Made by a program: the position numbers and the translations under genes. The notes under the pieces were generated by a model, which ran no database searches, had not been told where the DNA came from, and saw nothing but the letters and a program-made list of their open reading frames with translations. A stretch of 6,322 nucleotides of DNA from UBA1672 sp046542355 (GTDB lineage: Bacteria > Pseudomonadota > Alphaproteobacteria > Micavibrionales > Micavibrionaceae), in NCBI GenBank assembly GCA_046542355.1, contig JBKHBN010000058.1, forward strand, positions 1 to 6,322, written 5' to 3'. Positions within the stretch are counted from its first letter, which is position 1. The number at the start of each line of letters is the position of its first letter. Of this stretch, positions 1 to 6,267 are shown piece by piece.

Positions 1-64
1 ATACAAAATCCTCAAAGGTGCGCTGGATGACTAATCACTCATACACCACTTTTGGGTATAGCTC
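1..64. mobile_element. Terminus of an insertion sequence (outer part off the window)
   Basis: Positions 40-64 match the reverse complement of 6268-6292 at 23 of 25 bases, including an uninterrupted 16-base core (CATACACCACTTTTGG). Beyond that the two copies diverge, as left and right ends of an insertion sequence usually do. The boundary at 64/65 is sharp, because IS481-transposase coding sequence resumes immediately after it. Read from the minus strand, the end begins GAGCTATACCCAAAAGTGG. A short open frame on the plus strand (codons from position 2, TAA at 32-34) could be the tail of its transposase, but ten residues are too few to recognise. The terminus vaguely recalls IS256-type ends; the family is not established here. 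Confidence 0.55.
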
Positions 65-200
65 CCGATCTGGATGAATGGATCGACTGATACAATAATA
101 ACGTACCCATCAAGGAAAAATGTGTTGCGGACGCACACCATTGAAGACCATGATTGAAGGCAAAGATATTTGGAAGGAAAAATTTGTGAACCAAATCTAA
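65..200 (+). pseudogene. IS481-family transposase, 3' remnant
   Basis: This is the C-terminal end of an IS481-family (DDE, integrase-core) transposase. Codons from 67 read DLDEWID, then an in-frame TGA at 88-90, then YNN. From about 100 the reading moves to another frame and gives RTHQGKMCCGRTP, followed by LKTMIEGKDIWKEKFVNQI and a TAA at 198-200. In intact relatives these blocks are continuous as LDEW...YNNERTHQGKMCCGRTP, so one base appears lost near 99-101 and one codon has become a stop. The 5' part, including the catalytic DDE residues, is missing because another element's end lies directly at 64. The gene is dead three ways: truncation, nonsense codon and frameshift. Family assignment rests on the THQGKMCCGRTP block, which I recognise with good confidence. 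Confidence 0.8.
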
Positions 201-257
201 CCTGACAATTACCACCGGATAAACCGGAAACTGTCAGATCAAGTATGAACCACTACA
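201..257 (+). mobile_element. Right end of the IS481-family element
   Basis: Directly after the transposase stop come a subterminal inverted pair (CTGACA at 202-207 and TGTCAG at 232-237) enclosing a CCGG-ataaa-CCGG motif. The end itself follows: TGTCAGATCAAGTATGAACC, closing in ACTACA at 252-257. Its reverse complement starts TGTAGTGGTTCATACTTGAT, a TGT...-type terminus as in IS481 elements. The exact last base is judged from that ending only, since the other terminus is not in the window. Confidence 0.6.
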
Positions 258-329
258 TGTAAATGCAGGCTTTGGTGCACCGGTGAACCTTCACGGGCTA
301 ACGCCCGGGGAGTTGATTCACATTAAATT

Positions 330-2105
330 CTACTCTGCCAACGGGTGCATCTCAGTTGCAAGCAATGATTCTGCTTGCGGCTTGTTTATAACTGCGGCAA
401 ATCGTCCGCTGCCTATATCTTCGATTTTATTACTATGTTCCAGGGACACCTCTTCTTGCTCTTTCAGCATTGGATCATCATGCTCTTGATCATCATGCTC
501 TTGCTGCGGATACCCTGCCGCCGGCTCGATTGTTGCGGGAGATACCTTATTGTCGTTGCCAGATTGCACCAGCTCAAGGCGTGCTTCTAGTTCCTGATTT
601 TTGAGTTTGAGTTCGGCAACTTTGTCTTCAGCCTCTTGTTGCTTTTGCTCCAGCGTCTTCACATGACGCTCAAAAATGCTGGCTCTGTGCATGCCGCTGG
701 CCGATGCACTCTCCATTTCTCTTAACTCTTCAAGTTCTTTTTGATACTCGATAAGTTTTCTGCGATAGGCCAAATTGGTTTCTTTTTCTTTATCCAGTGC
801 CTTAACCAGCGCACTGTTTTTTTCATTTAATGAGGCCAGATGTGCCGATGCAATCGGGGAATCGCTTGATGACACAGCGAGATCTGCCGCTTTACTGGCC
901 AGCATTTTCTTGATGTATCCATCACGCTGCGCCACATCTTTTTCCAAGTTTTTTATACGCTCCATCATTTCCTGTACATTTTTTCCACTTGAGCTATTTG
1001 ATTGTTGCGCCAGCTGGAGCTTGCGCTGCAACGCGGTGTTTTCTGTCAACAGCCTTTCTGCGGTCTTAGCCGCATTATCAGCCGATAAAAGCATTTCACT
1101 TTGTGCGCGTATCGTTTCTCTTAAACTCTCATTTTGCTGGCGCAGAGCGTCGATATCCTCGCTAGAAATTGCTGCTGTTCTATTTTCTGCCCTATCAAGC
1201 TGATTTTGCAGCGTTCTATTCTTTTCCTGTGATTTGACCAAACGCTCTTTAAGTCCTCTAATTGTTTCCTGATTCTTGAGCGTATCACTTGCGACATGTG
1301 CGGAATCCGGTAATTCCTGCGTTGCATTAGCCAGAGCCAGTCTCATGTCACGGCTTTCATTCCTTGCTTCAACCAGTGCTTTCTTTAGGGAGACTATCTC
1401 GGCTTGTTCTTGGGCAAGCTGCGCTCCTTTATCAAGGATTGAAGCGTGGTCATTATTTTCAGCTCTTGCTGTGCTCAAATTAGTCTTGAGTGCTGCATTC
1501 TCAGTTTTCAGATCATGCACTTGCTGCTGCAGAGCTGTCATACGTTCTTCACCGCCTCTTATCTGGCTTAGAGACTGTTTCAACCTTCTGTTTTCCATGA
1601 TGCAAGATTTTTCAGAGGCCGATCCGCTCAAAACGCTCTCTCCAGAGACGCGCCCCATGCTTACCTTTAAGTTCAGCTCTTCAATCTGGCGACTTAGATT
1701 CTGATTTTCGGATTTGAGGGTTACGAGCTGATCCAAGTAATGTTTTGCCGATGATGCTTGCGTTTCCCTTTGCATCAAACGGGCACTTAAGCGCTTGTTT
1801 TCTTCAACTAAACCCTGGATTCTTGGGTCAGGTGCGGGCGTTCCGTAAGAGGTTCGTCCAGCGCGAATTAAACTGATACTATTGCGCAATTGTTCGTTTT
1901 CGTTTTCCAGTTTCTTGATTCGCGCATGTAAATGCCTTGTAGTTCTGGTTTGCACATCCAGATTTCTCTGATCCCAGCCAACCGTTTGATACACTTTTTT
2001 CTTTTCTAAAAGATGGTTCCAGCCATTGTTATAAAAATCGCCTGCTTGCGCAGACCCTGTCAACAATGCCAACACAGCAGCAGAAACTATTAATTTATTA
2101 CGCAC
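330..2105 (-). CDS. Exported coiled-coil protein of unknown function
   Basis: I do not recognise this 591-residue protein. It opens with a signal peptide (MRNK, hydrophobic core IVSAAVLALL, predicted cleavage after AQA at residue 21), so the mature protein should be periplasmic or surface-exposed. Residues 22-55 are a short Trp/Tyr-containing stretch (FYNNGWNHLL, TVGWDQRN). From about 59 to 512 the chain is mostly heptad-like, rich in Leu, Glu, Lys, Gln and Arg (for example KKLENENEQL and LKTENAALK). This predicts long coiled coils broken by short Gly/Ser/Pro breaks near 83-95, 150-165, 262-275, 368-375 and 410-420. The tail (515-591) is acidic and Pro-containing, with a QEHDD repeat at 536-540. 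There is one cysteine (168) and no further membrane segment. Start is GTG, with GGGAA about seven bases upstream; stop is TAG. It lies downstream of prfB on the same strand but 219 bp away, so it probably has its own promoter. A structural, scaffold or cell-division role is possible but not shown. Confidence 0.85.
   Translation of the reverse strand: MRNKLIVSAAVLALLTGSAQAGDFYNNGWNHLLEKKKVYQTVGWDQRNLDVQTRTTRHLHARIKKLENENEQLRNSISLIRAGRTSYGTPAPDPRIQGLVEENKRLSARLMQRETQASSAKHYLDQLVTLKSENQNLSRQIEELNLKVSMGRVSGESVLSGSASEKSCIMENRRLKQSLSQIRGGEERMTALQQQVHDLKTENAALKTNLSTARAENNDHASILDKGAQLAQEQAEIVSLKKALVEARNESRDMRLALANATQELPDSAHVASDTLKNQETIRGLKERLVKSQEKNRTLQNQLDRAENRTAAISSEDIDALRQQNESLRETIRAQSEMLLSADNAAKTAERLLTENTALQRKLQLAQQSNSSSGKNVQEMMERIKNLEKDVAQRDGYIKKMLASKAADLAVSSSDSPIASAHLASLNEKNSALVKALDKEKETNLAYRRKLIEYQKELEELREMESASASGMHRASIFERHVKTLEQKQQEAEDKVAELKLKNQELEARLELVQSGNDNKVSPATIEPAAGYPQQEHDDQEHDDPMLKEQEEVSLEHSNKIEDIGSGRFAAVINKPQAESLLATEMHPLAE
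473..502 (-). repeat. In-frame 15-bp tandem duplication encoding QEHDD twice
   Basis: GATCATCATGCTCTT occurs twice head to tail (473-487 and 488-502) without a mismatch. On the coding strand it gives QEHDDQEHDD in the acidic tail of the coiled-coil protein. Because the unit is five codons the frame is kept. Perfect identity suggests a recent slippage duplication. Confidence 0.9.
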
Positions 2106-2234
2106 AGATCTATTCCCAGTTTTTATACTTCACAAGAATTTGAGATATAATATTATGTCAAACATGTAAAACGCAAGAAAAATGTTAGTTTCAACCCTTT
2201 TTATACGCGCTGTATTAAAAAACGCATTGTACCT

Positions 2235-2285
2235 TTATATATACATTGATCTGGCTCAATTATATATACATTGATCTGGCTCAAT
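2235..2285. repeat. Perfect 25-bp tandem duplication
   Basis: The 25-base unit, starting TATATATACATTGATCTGGC and ending TCAAT, occurs at 2236-2260 and again at 2261-2285 without a mismatch; periodicity starts one base earlier at 2235. Each unit contains ATTGA-TCTGGC-TCAAT, which can also pair as a small hairpin. The second copy extends the stem to CATTGA/TCAATG (2269-2286). Confidence 0.95.
2246..2285. promoter_or_regulatory. Two candidate FNR/FixK-type operator sites
   Basis: TTGATCTGGCTCAA occurs at 2246-2259 and 2271-2284. The known FNR/FixK/Anr consensus is TTGAT-N4-ATCAA, and both sites differ from it by one base (C for A in the right half). Centre-to-centre spacing is 25 bp, about two and a half helical turns. 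They lie roughly 140-180 bp upstream of the coiled-coil gene's GTG and just downstream of prfB. The coiled-coil gene is therefore the only plausible target. Binding is inferred from motif similarity alone, and no well-placed promoter fixes an activator or repressor position. Confidence 0.4.
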
Positions 2286-2324
2286 GCGCAAAAAAAATGT
2301 ATTTCATTTCGTGTTTTCTTATTT

Positions 2325-3426
2325 TCAGATGCTGTGTTCGTGTGCCAGCGATGCTTCCAGAAAGCTATCGATATCTCCATCCAGAACGGACTGGCTGTTG
2401 GTTGTCTCTACAGCTGTGCGCAAGTCCTTTACCATTTGATAGGGATGTAAAACATATGATCTTATCTGATGCCCCCACCCTATATCACTTTTTTCGCTGT
2501 GGGATTGCGCCTGCTCTTCTGCCCGCCTTCTAAGCTCTAGTTCGTAGAGACGCCCTTTAAGCATTTCCATGGCTTCTGCTTTATTTTGATGCTGGGAGCG
2601 ACCGCTCTGGCATGCCACTACGATGCCAGAGGGCACATGCGTAATACGCACGGCGCTGTCTGTTTTGTTCACGTGCTGCCCTCCCGCGCCACTTGAGCGG
2701 TAAGTGTCAATACGCAAATCCTTATCCTCAATGTGTATGTCAATAGAATCATCAATTACCGGTGAAACAGAGACAGAAGCAAAACTTGTGTGCCGCCGTG
2801 CGTTTGAATCAAATGGCGATATACGTACCAGACGGTGAACACCGCTTTCAGTTTTAAGCCAGCCATATGCCTGATGTCCTTCTATTCTTATTGTTGATGA
2901 TTTTATTCCGGCTTCATCCCCTTCGCTGCGCTCTATTGTCATATATTTATACCCCCTGCTCTCAGCCCAGCGCACATACATACGTAAAATCATCTCAGCC
3001 CAGTCCTGCGCTTCTGTGCCGCCAGCGCCTGCATTCACCTGAAGGTAGGCATTATTTTTATCCGCCTCGCCTGAAAGAAGGCTTTCCAGACGCAGGCGCT
3101 GTGTTTTTTTGCCCAGAGTCGAAATCGCCTCTTCTGCTTCATGAATTATCTCCTCATCCCCTTCCTCACCAGCCATGGTAACAAGCTCGGAGTACTCTTT
3201 CAGGGCGTGCTCAATTTCTTTTATAGATGATATATTTTGCTCGAGATGGTTACGCTCATACATAAGCTTTTGTGCCCGCTGCGGGTCATCCCATAATTCA
3301 GGATTCTCGCTTAAGGCATTAAGCTCTTCCAGACGTAACAGCGCATTATCCCAGTCAAAGACGCCTCCGTAATAGCGCAAGGGTGTCTTTTATATTTAAA
3401 GAAATGGTTTCGATTTCGGCGCGCAT
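2325..3426 (-). CDS. prfB: Peptide chain release factor 2 (programmed +1 frameshift)
   Basis: RF2 recognises UGA and UAA stop codons in the ribosomal A site and triggers peptidyl-tRNA hydrolysis. With the frameshift the product is 366 residues, close to the 365 of E. coli RF2. It starts at ATG 3426-3424 (MRAEIETISLNIKDTLALLR), 23 codons reach CTT, and a +1 shift over TGA gives Asp24 (LDWDNALLRLEELN). The helical N-terminal domain covers about 24-115. The stop-codon recognition tripeptide SPF is at 203-205 (VRISPFDSNARRHTSF). The catalytic GGQ loop is at 248-250 (SSGAGGQHVNKTDSAVRITH), and the C-terminal domain ends in TGA at 2327-2325. A plain ORF from TTG 3380 gives 351 residues, the first eight in the wrong context; the ATG start with recoding is clearly right. 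A GAGGGA lies about 11 bases before the ATG. Upstream is a divergent lipoprotein gene. The product should autoregulate its own frameshift. Confidence 0.95.
3354..3368 (-). promoter_or_regulatory. prfB programmed +1 frameshift site
   Basis: On the minus strand the sequence is GGAGG-CGT-CTT-TGA-C. The internal Shine-Dalgarno-like GGAGG (3368-3364) sits three bases before the slippery CTT (3360-3358), followed by in-frame TGA (3357-3355) and C. The E. coli prfB signal has the same layout: an AGGGGG element, three bases, then CUU UGA C. When RF2 is scarce, the ribosome pauses at the poorly terminated UGAC, slips forward one base and continues with GAC. Codons on both sides of the site encode recognisable RF2 in frames offset by one. 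Confidence 0.95.
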
Positions 3427-3774
3427 GGATGATCGTGTCCCTCGTTATCTTGGTGTGCGTTTTCATTTTCAAGAGGGGCATGGTAGATCTCCCCTATGGA
3501 CAAATCAAGATATATACTTTGTTTTTGAGCGTATTACTGTATATTACATCTCTGATGTTTAGCATTGTAACATTTTGTGCGGCGCACAGGCTTTTTTGTG
3601 TTTATAACCAACAAAAAAGGCAAAAAGCGTAAACATAACTTTACATTCGTTTTTTCTGAGGATACATATTTAATGTGTTGATAAAGAATCAAAATATCGG
3701 TTTTACTATTGTGATCGCCATAGAAAAAACAGATAATTTACAACGATGCGTTACTATATTTAGGGAGCAAACAT
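3427..3774. other. Divergent intergenic region between prfB and the OmpA-type lipoprotein gene
   Basis: This 348-bp AT-rich region must drive both genes. Toward prfB (minus strand), two weak sigma-70 pairs are visible. One is TTGATT (3508-3503) with 17 bp to TACCAT (3485-3480). The other is a TTGAAA with 17 bp to GATAAC, nearer the start. Neither is convincing alone. Toward the lipoprotein gene a better pair is listed separately. A plus-strand 67-codon frame (3429-3632) is hydrophobic but has no ribosome binding site, and I do not call it. No RNA gene or riboswitch is recognisable. Confidence 0.5.
3709..3737 (+). promoter_or_regulatory. Candidate sigma-70 promoter of the lipoprotein gene
   Basis: TTGTGA (3709-3714) and GATAAT (3732-3737) are separated by exactly 17 bp, with four and five matches to TTGACA and TATAAT. 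Transcription would begin near 3744, leaving a leader of about 30 bases that contains the AGGGAG ribosome binding site (3762-3767). Assigned by eye only. Confidence 0.4.
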
Positions 3775-4662
3775 ATGAAATCCGTGCGTAATCTAGTTCT
3801 GGCAGCTGGCCTTTTGGCACTCGGTGGCTGTACGATGTATGACACCTACAGCGAAATAGAGGCTCTGAATGAGGCACAGCCAGTAGGCAGTCCGTTTACA
3901 CAGGCGCTTGCTGGAGAGTATAGAGACTTTGCCAATAACCAACTGGATAGAGCGATGGATTATCCTGATGCTTTGCACTTTGCGCGCAAGGGATTGGCGG
4001 CTTCTTCAGGGGAGACTGTTATGCCGGAGCCGGTCACAGACTGGAATTTGAGTGAACGGCATATTAGAGAATTAACAGCGGCGCGTGGCCGTTTGATTAT
4101 TGCCTTTGATCTGGGGGGGCGTGAAATTGCACCGTCTACCGCTGCCGTTGCACAGGCCAAGTTTGACTGCTGGATTGAGGCGCAGGAAGAGCATTGGGGT
4201 GAAGATAAGAATGTTCCATGTAAGGATGCCTTTGTAAATGCGGTTTCCGAGCTGGAGGGACTTGTACAAGAAACATCTCCACCAGCTCCTGCTCCTGAGG
4301 ATCCCGTAGAGCCACCGCCTATGGTTCCTGAAGAGGCCATGTACCTTGTTTTCTTTAACTGGGACTCCGCTAAATTGAGTTCCGGAGCCAAAAATGTTCT
4401 TGATGCCATAGCTCAGGAAGTTGCCAAAAACGCACCGCCAGAGATTATCATTGATGGCCATGCCGATACATCAGGAAGCAGTGATTACAACAAACGTCTA
4501 GCTTTCAAACGCGCCAATGCCGTTCGCGATGCTCTTGTTGAACGCGGTGTTAGTGAATCTCTGCTGATTGTAGAAAGCAGCGGTGAGGAAGAGCTTCTTG
4601 TCGAGACACTGGATAACGTGCGTGAGCCAGCAAACCGCCGCGTTAATATTTCGTTCCGGTAA
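3775..4662 (+). CDS. OmpA/Pal-family outer-membrane lipoprotein
   Basis: The 295-residue product has a lipoprotein signal peptide (MKSVRNLVLAAGLLALGGC) with lipobox LGGC and lipidated Cys19. Thr at +2 rather than Asp argues for sorting to the outer membrane. Residues 20-165 form an N-terminal domain seen with OmpA domains in alphaproteobacterial proteins (EYRDFANNQ, FARKGLAA, TAARGRLI). It holds two cysteines (132 and 149) that could form a disulfide. A Pro-rich linker (168-184) leads to the OmpA C-terminal domain (about 189-295: YLVFFNWDSAKL, IIIDGHADTSGS, NRRVNISFR). Asp231 and Arg246 align with the diaminopimelate-binding Asp/Arg pair of OmpA, so it should tether the outer membrane to peptidoglycan. 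It is longer than classical Pal and has no tolB beside it, so I do not name it pal. AGGGAG lies seven bases before the ATG, and a strong terminator follows, so it is probably monocistronic. Confidence 0.9.
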   Translation: MKSVRNLVLAAGLLALGGCTMYDTYSEIEALNEAQPVGSPFTQALAGEYRDFANNQLDRAMDYPDALHFARKGLAASSGETVMPEPVTDWNLSERHIRELTAARGRLIIAFDLGGREIAPSTAAVAQAKFDCWIEAQEEHWGEDKNVPCKDAFVNAVSELEGLVQETSPPAPAPEDPVEPPPMVPEEAMYLVFFNWDSAKLSSGAKNVLDAIAQEVAKNAPPEIIIDGHADTSGSSDYNKRLAFKRANAVRDALVERGVSESLLIVESSGEEELLVETLDNVREPANRRVNISFR

Positions 4663-4691
4663 CATTTGAAAAACAGATGACACAGGATATG

Positions 4692-4726
4692 TGGAACGCT
4701 TATAGTTATAAGCGTTCCATTTTTTT
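4692..4726 (+). terminator. Strong intrinsic terminator after the lipoprotein gene
   Basis: A perfect 12-bp stem, TGGAACGCTTAT (4692-4703) with ATAAGCGTTCCA (4708-4719), closes a four-base loop AGTT and is followed by seven T (4720-4726). It begins 29 bases after the stop codon and separates the lipoprotein gene from trkH. Confidence 0.95.
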
Positions 4727-4805
4727 GAGGGTCTCATAACATTCCGGGCATAACTTCATACAGTAGACAAAATAATGAGACGGCGAATAGGAGGATATCT
4801 ATAAA

Positions 4806-6248
4806 ATGAATCTGCGCCCCGTGCTTTATATACAAGGGCTTTTGCTTTCGATCTTATCGATTAGCATGGTTTTTCCAATGCTGGCTGATATATATTTCGG
4901 CTACGATGACTGGAAAGTCTTCTTTGTGTGTATTATCTTTACGGCCTTTTTTGGCGGCGCTCTGGTTTTAAGCAATAGAGATATAGAGTTTGATATCTCT
5001 ACACGGCAAGCCTTTATTTTAACCAATGCAGCCTGGATTATATTACCGAGCTTCGGTGCTCTACCGTTCTGGCTTTCTTCTCTTGGCTTATCGGCTACAG
5101 ATTCTTTCTTTGAGGCCATGTCCGGGATTACAACAACCGGTTCTACCGTTATTACCAATCTGAATTATACGCCCGCAAGTATTTTACTTTGGCGTGCCAT
5201 GCTTCAGTGGCTTGGTGGTATCGGCATTATCATTATGGCTATGTCCGTTCTTCCTTTCCTTAAAGTCGGTGGTATGCAGATCTTTAGAACCGAGCTGGGA
5301 GAACATGAAAAAGCGCTGCCGCGTTCAGGACAACTCGCAGGTTCAATTGCTATCGTTTATATTTTGCTTACTGTTTTTTGTGCTTTCAGTTATATGATTG
5401 CCGGACTTGAAATCTTTGATGCCGTGGCGCACGCCATGACAACAATCTCTACAGGGGGATTTTCAACATTTGATGATTCCTTTGATCATTTCCCTACGCA
5501 AGGGCCTGCTGTTGTTGCTATCGTTTTTATGGCTTTGGGTGGCATTCCATTTGTCTTGTATGTGAAGGCGGCTAGAGGGAATTTATCTCATATTGTTTTT
5601 GATTCTCAGGTGCGGTGGTATTTTTCTATTATTTTATGTTGTTTTATTTCCATTGCAATTTATCTGGTTTATACACATAACGCCTCTGTTTCCAATTCCG
5701 TTGTTTTATCTTTGTTTAATGTGATCTCGGTTATGACCGGAACTGGATATAGCCATGGCGATATCAGTCACTGGGGTGGTTTTGCTATTATGCTCTTCTT
5801 TTTCCTGATGGCTGTAGGTGGATGCGCCGGTTCGACATCTTGCGGCATAAAAATATTCAGATTTCAAGTGCTCTACAGTATAACACGCGTGCAAATCAAG
5901 CGCTTATTGCACTCAAATGGCGTTTTCTTGCCGCATTATGATGGCATGCCGCTTATCAAAAGTATCCCTTCGTCTGTTATGGGATTTGTCTTTGTTTATG
6001 GTGTGAGCTTTTCTCTTCTTACGCTTGCGCTTTCTTATATCGGGATTGATTTCATGACTTCTGTGTCGGGAGCCATGACGTCTATATCCAACGTTGGGCC
6101 TGGTCTTGGAGATATTATCGGTTATACAAACACGTTCCAAAGCTTGCCGAACAGTGCAAAATGGATATTATGTATCGGCATGCTTCTGGGGCGTCTTGAG
6201 CTTTTCACGATCCTTGTCATGTTTTCACCACGATTCTGGCGTTACTGA
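4806..6248 (+). CDS. trkH: TrkH-family potassium uptake transporter, membrane subunit
   Basis: This 480-residue integral membrane protein forms the K+ pore of the Trk system, normally gated by the cytoplasmic NAD/ATP-binding TrkA. Its length matches TrkH (about 480). The four pore loops with their filter glycines are visible: ITTTGSTV (108-115), ISTGGFST (214-221), MTGTGYSHGD (310-319) and ISNVGPGLGD (427-436). The family block GGCAGSTSCGIKIFR (338-352) and the C-terminal GRLELFTILVMFSPRFW (462-478) are also present. About ten hydrophobic helices in four membrane-pore-membrane repeats are evident. The start is supported by AGGAGGA (4789-4795) ten bases upstream. The gene follows a strong terminator, so it needs its own promoter, which I could not place with confidence. 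No trkA is in the window, so TrkA must be encoded elsewhere. TrkG/KtrB relatives are alternatives; the length and C-terminus favour TrkH. Confidence 0.95.
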   Translation: MNLRPVLYIQGLLLSILSISMVFPMLADIYFGYDDWKVFFVCIIFTAFFGGALVLSNRDIEFDISTRQAFILTNAAWIILPSFGALPFWLSSLGLSATDSFFEAMSGITTTGSTVITNLNYTPASILLWRAMLQWLGGIGIIIMAMSVLPFLKVGGMQIFRTELGEHEKALPRSGQLAGSIAIVYILLTVFCAFSYMIAGLEIFDAVAHAMTTISTGGFSTFDDSFDHFPTQGPAVVAIVFMALGGIPFVLYVKAARGNLSHIVFDSQVRWYFSIILCCFISIAIYLVYTHNASVSNSVVLSLFNVISVMTGTGYSHGDISHWGGFAIMLFFFLMAVGGCAGSTSCGIKIFRFQVLYSITRVQIKRLLHSNGVFLPHYDGMPLIKSIPSSVMGFVFVYGVSFSLLTLALSYIGIDFMTSVSGAMTSISNVGPGLGDIIGYTNTFQSLPNSAKWILCIGMLLGRLELFTILVMFSPRFWRY

Positions 6249-6258
6249 CGCTTTTTTT
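6239..6258 (+). terminator. Possible short terminator overlapping the trkH stop codon
   Basis: GCGT (6239-6242), a five-base loop and ACGC (6248-6251) run directly into seven T (6252-6258). The stem is only four pairs, plus a possible G-U, so it is weak. The hairpin covers the trkH stop codon (6246-6248). Confidence 0.4.
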
Positions 6259-6267
6259 GCGAGGACT

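Larger units (their letters stand above)
2106..2324 (-). other. Intergenic region upstream of the coiled-coil gene
   Basis: This 219-bp AT-rich spacer separates the prfB stop from the GTG of the coiled-coil gene. It should carry that gene's promoter, but no unambiguous sigma-70 pair stands out. On the minus strand a TTGACA lies at 2161-2156, but nothing resembling TATAAT follows at a proper spacing. A TACAAT lies just downstream of the FNR-like repeats. Next to the prfB stop, a weak AT-only hairpin (AAATG/CATTT, 2295-2309) runs into a T-run on the minus strand (2297-2290). It could act as a poor terminator for prfB. Confidence 0.5.

Noticed and set aside
294..309. GC-rich hairpin CGGGC-TAAC-GCCCG as a terminator of the coiled-coil gene
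   Set aside because: The stem is only five pairs and neither strand has a T-run after it. It may be a remnant of element-associated sequence, but nothing firm supports a function.
775..1704. Two 142-codon plus-strand ORFs opposite the coiled-coil gene
   Set aside because: They are Ser/Ala/Leu-rich antisense shadows of the coiled-coil frame, with no domain, no convincing ribosome binding site and overlap of a much longer coding frame.
2145..2161. TTGACA on the minus strand plus a TATAAT on the plus strand as a promoter of the coiled-coil gene
   Set aside because: The two hexamers are on opposite strands, and no -10 lies 15-19 bases after the TTGACA on the minus strand.
2246..2533. 95-codon plus-strand ORF starting in the tandem repeat
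   Set aside because: It overlaps the conserved 3' part of prfB antisense, starts inside repeat DNA and has no ribosome binding site.
2325..3380. prfB starting at TTG 3380 in a single frame
   Set aside because: The first eight residues (MRYYGGVF) are not RF2-like, while the other frame encodes a proper RF2 N-terminus ending at the canonical CTT TGA C shift site.
3429..3632. 67-codon hydrophobic plus-strand ORF that could be a small membrane protein
   Set aside because: There is no ribosome binding site before the ATG, which lies three bases from the divergent prfB start. An internal ATG after AGAGGGG has too short a spacing. The hydrophobicity can come from T-rich intergenic DNA.
3960..4461. 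Minus-strand ORFs within the lipoprotein gene
   Set aside because: Both are antisense to a well-supported OmpA-domain gene and show low-complexity Ser/Gly runs or no recognisable features.
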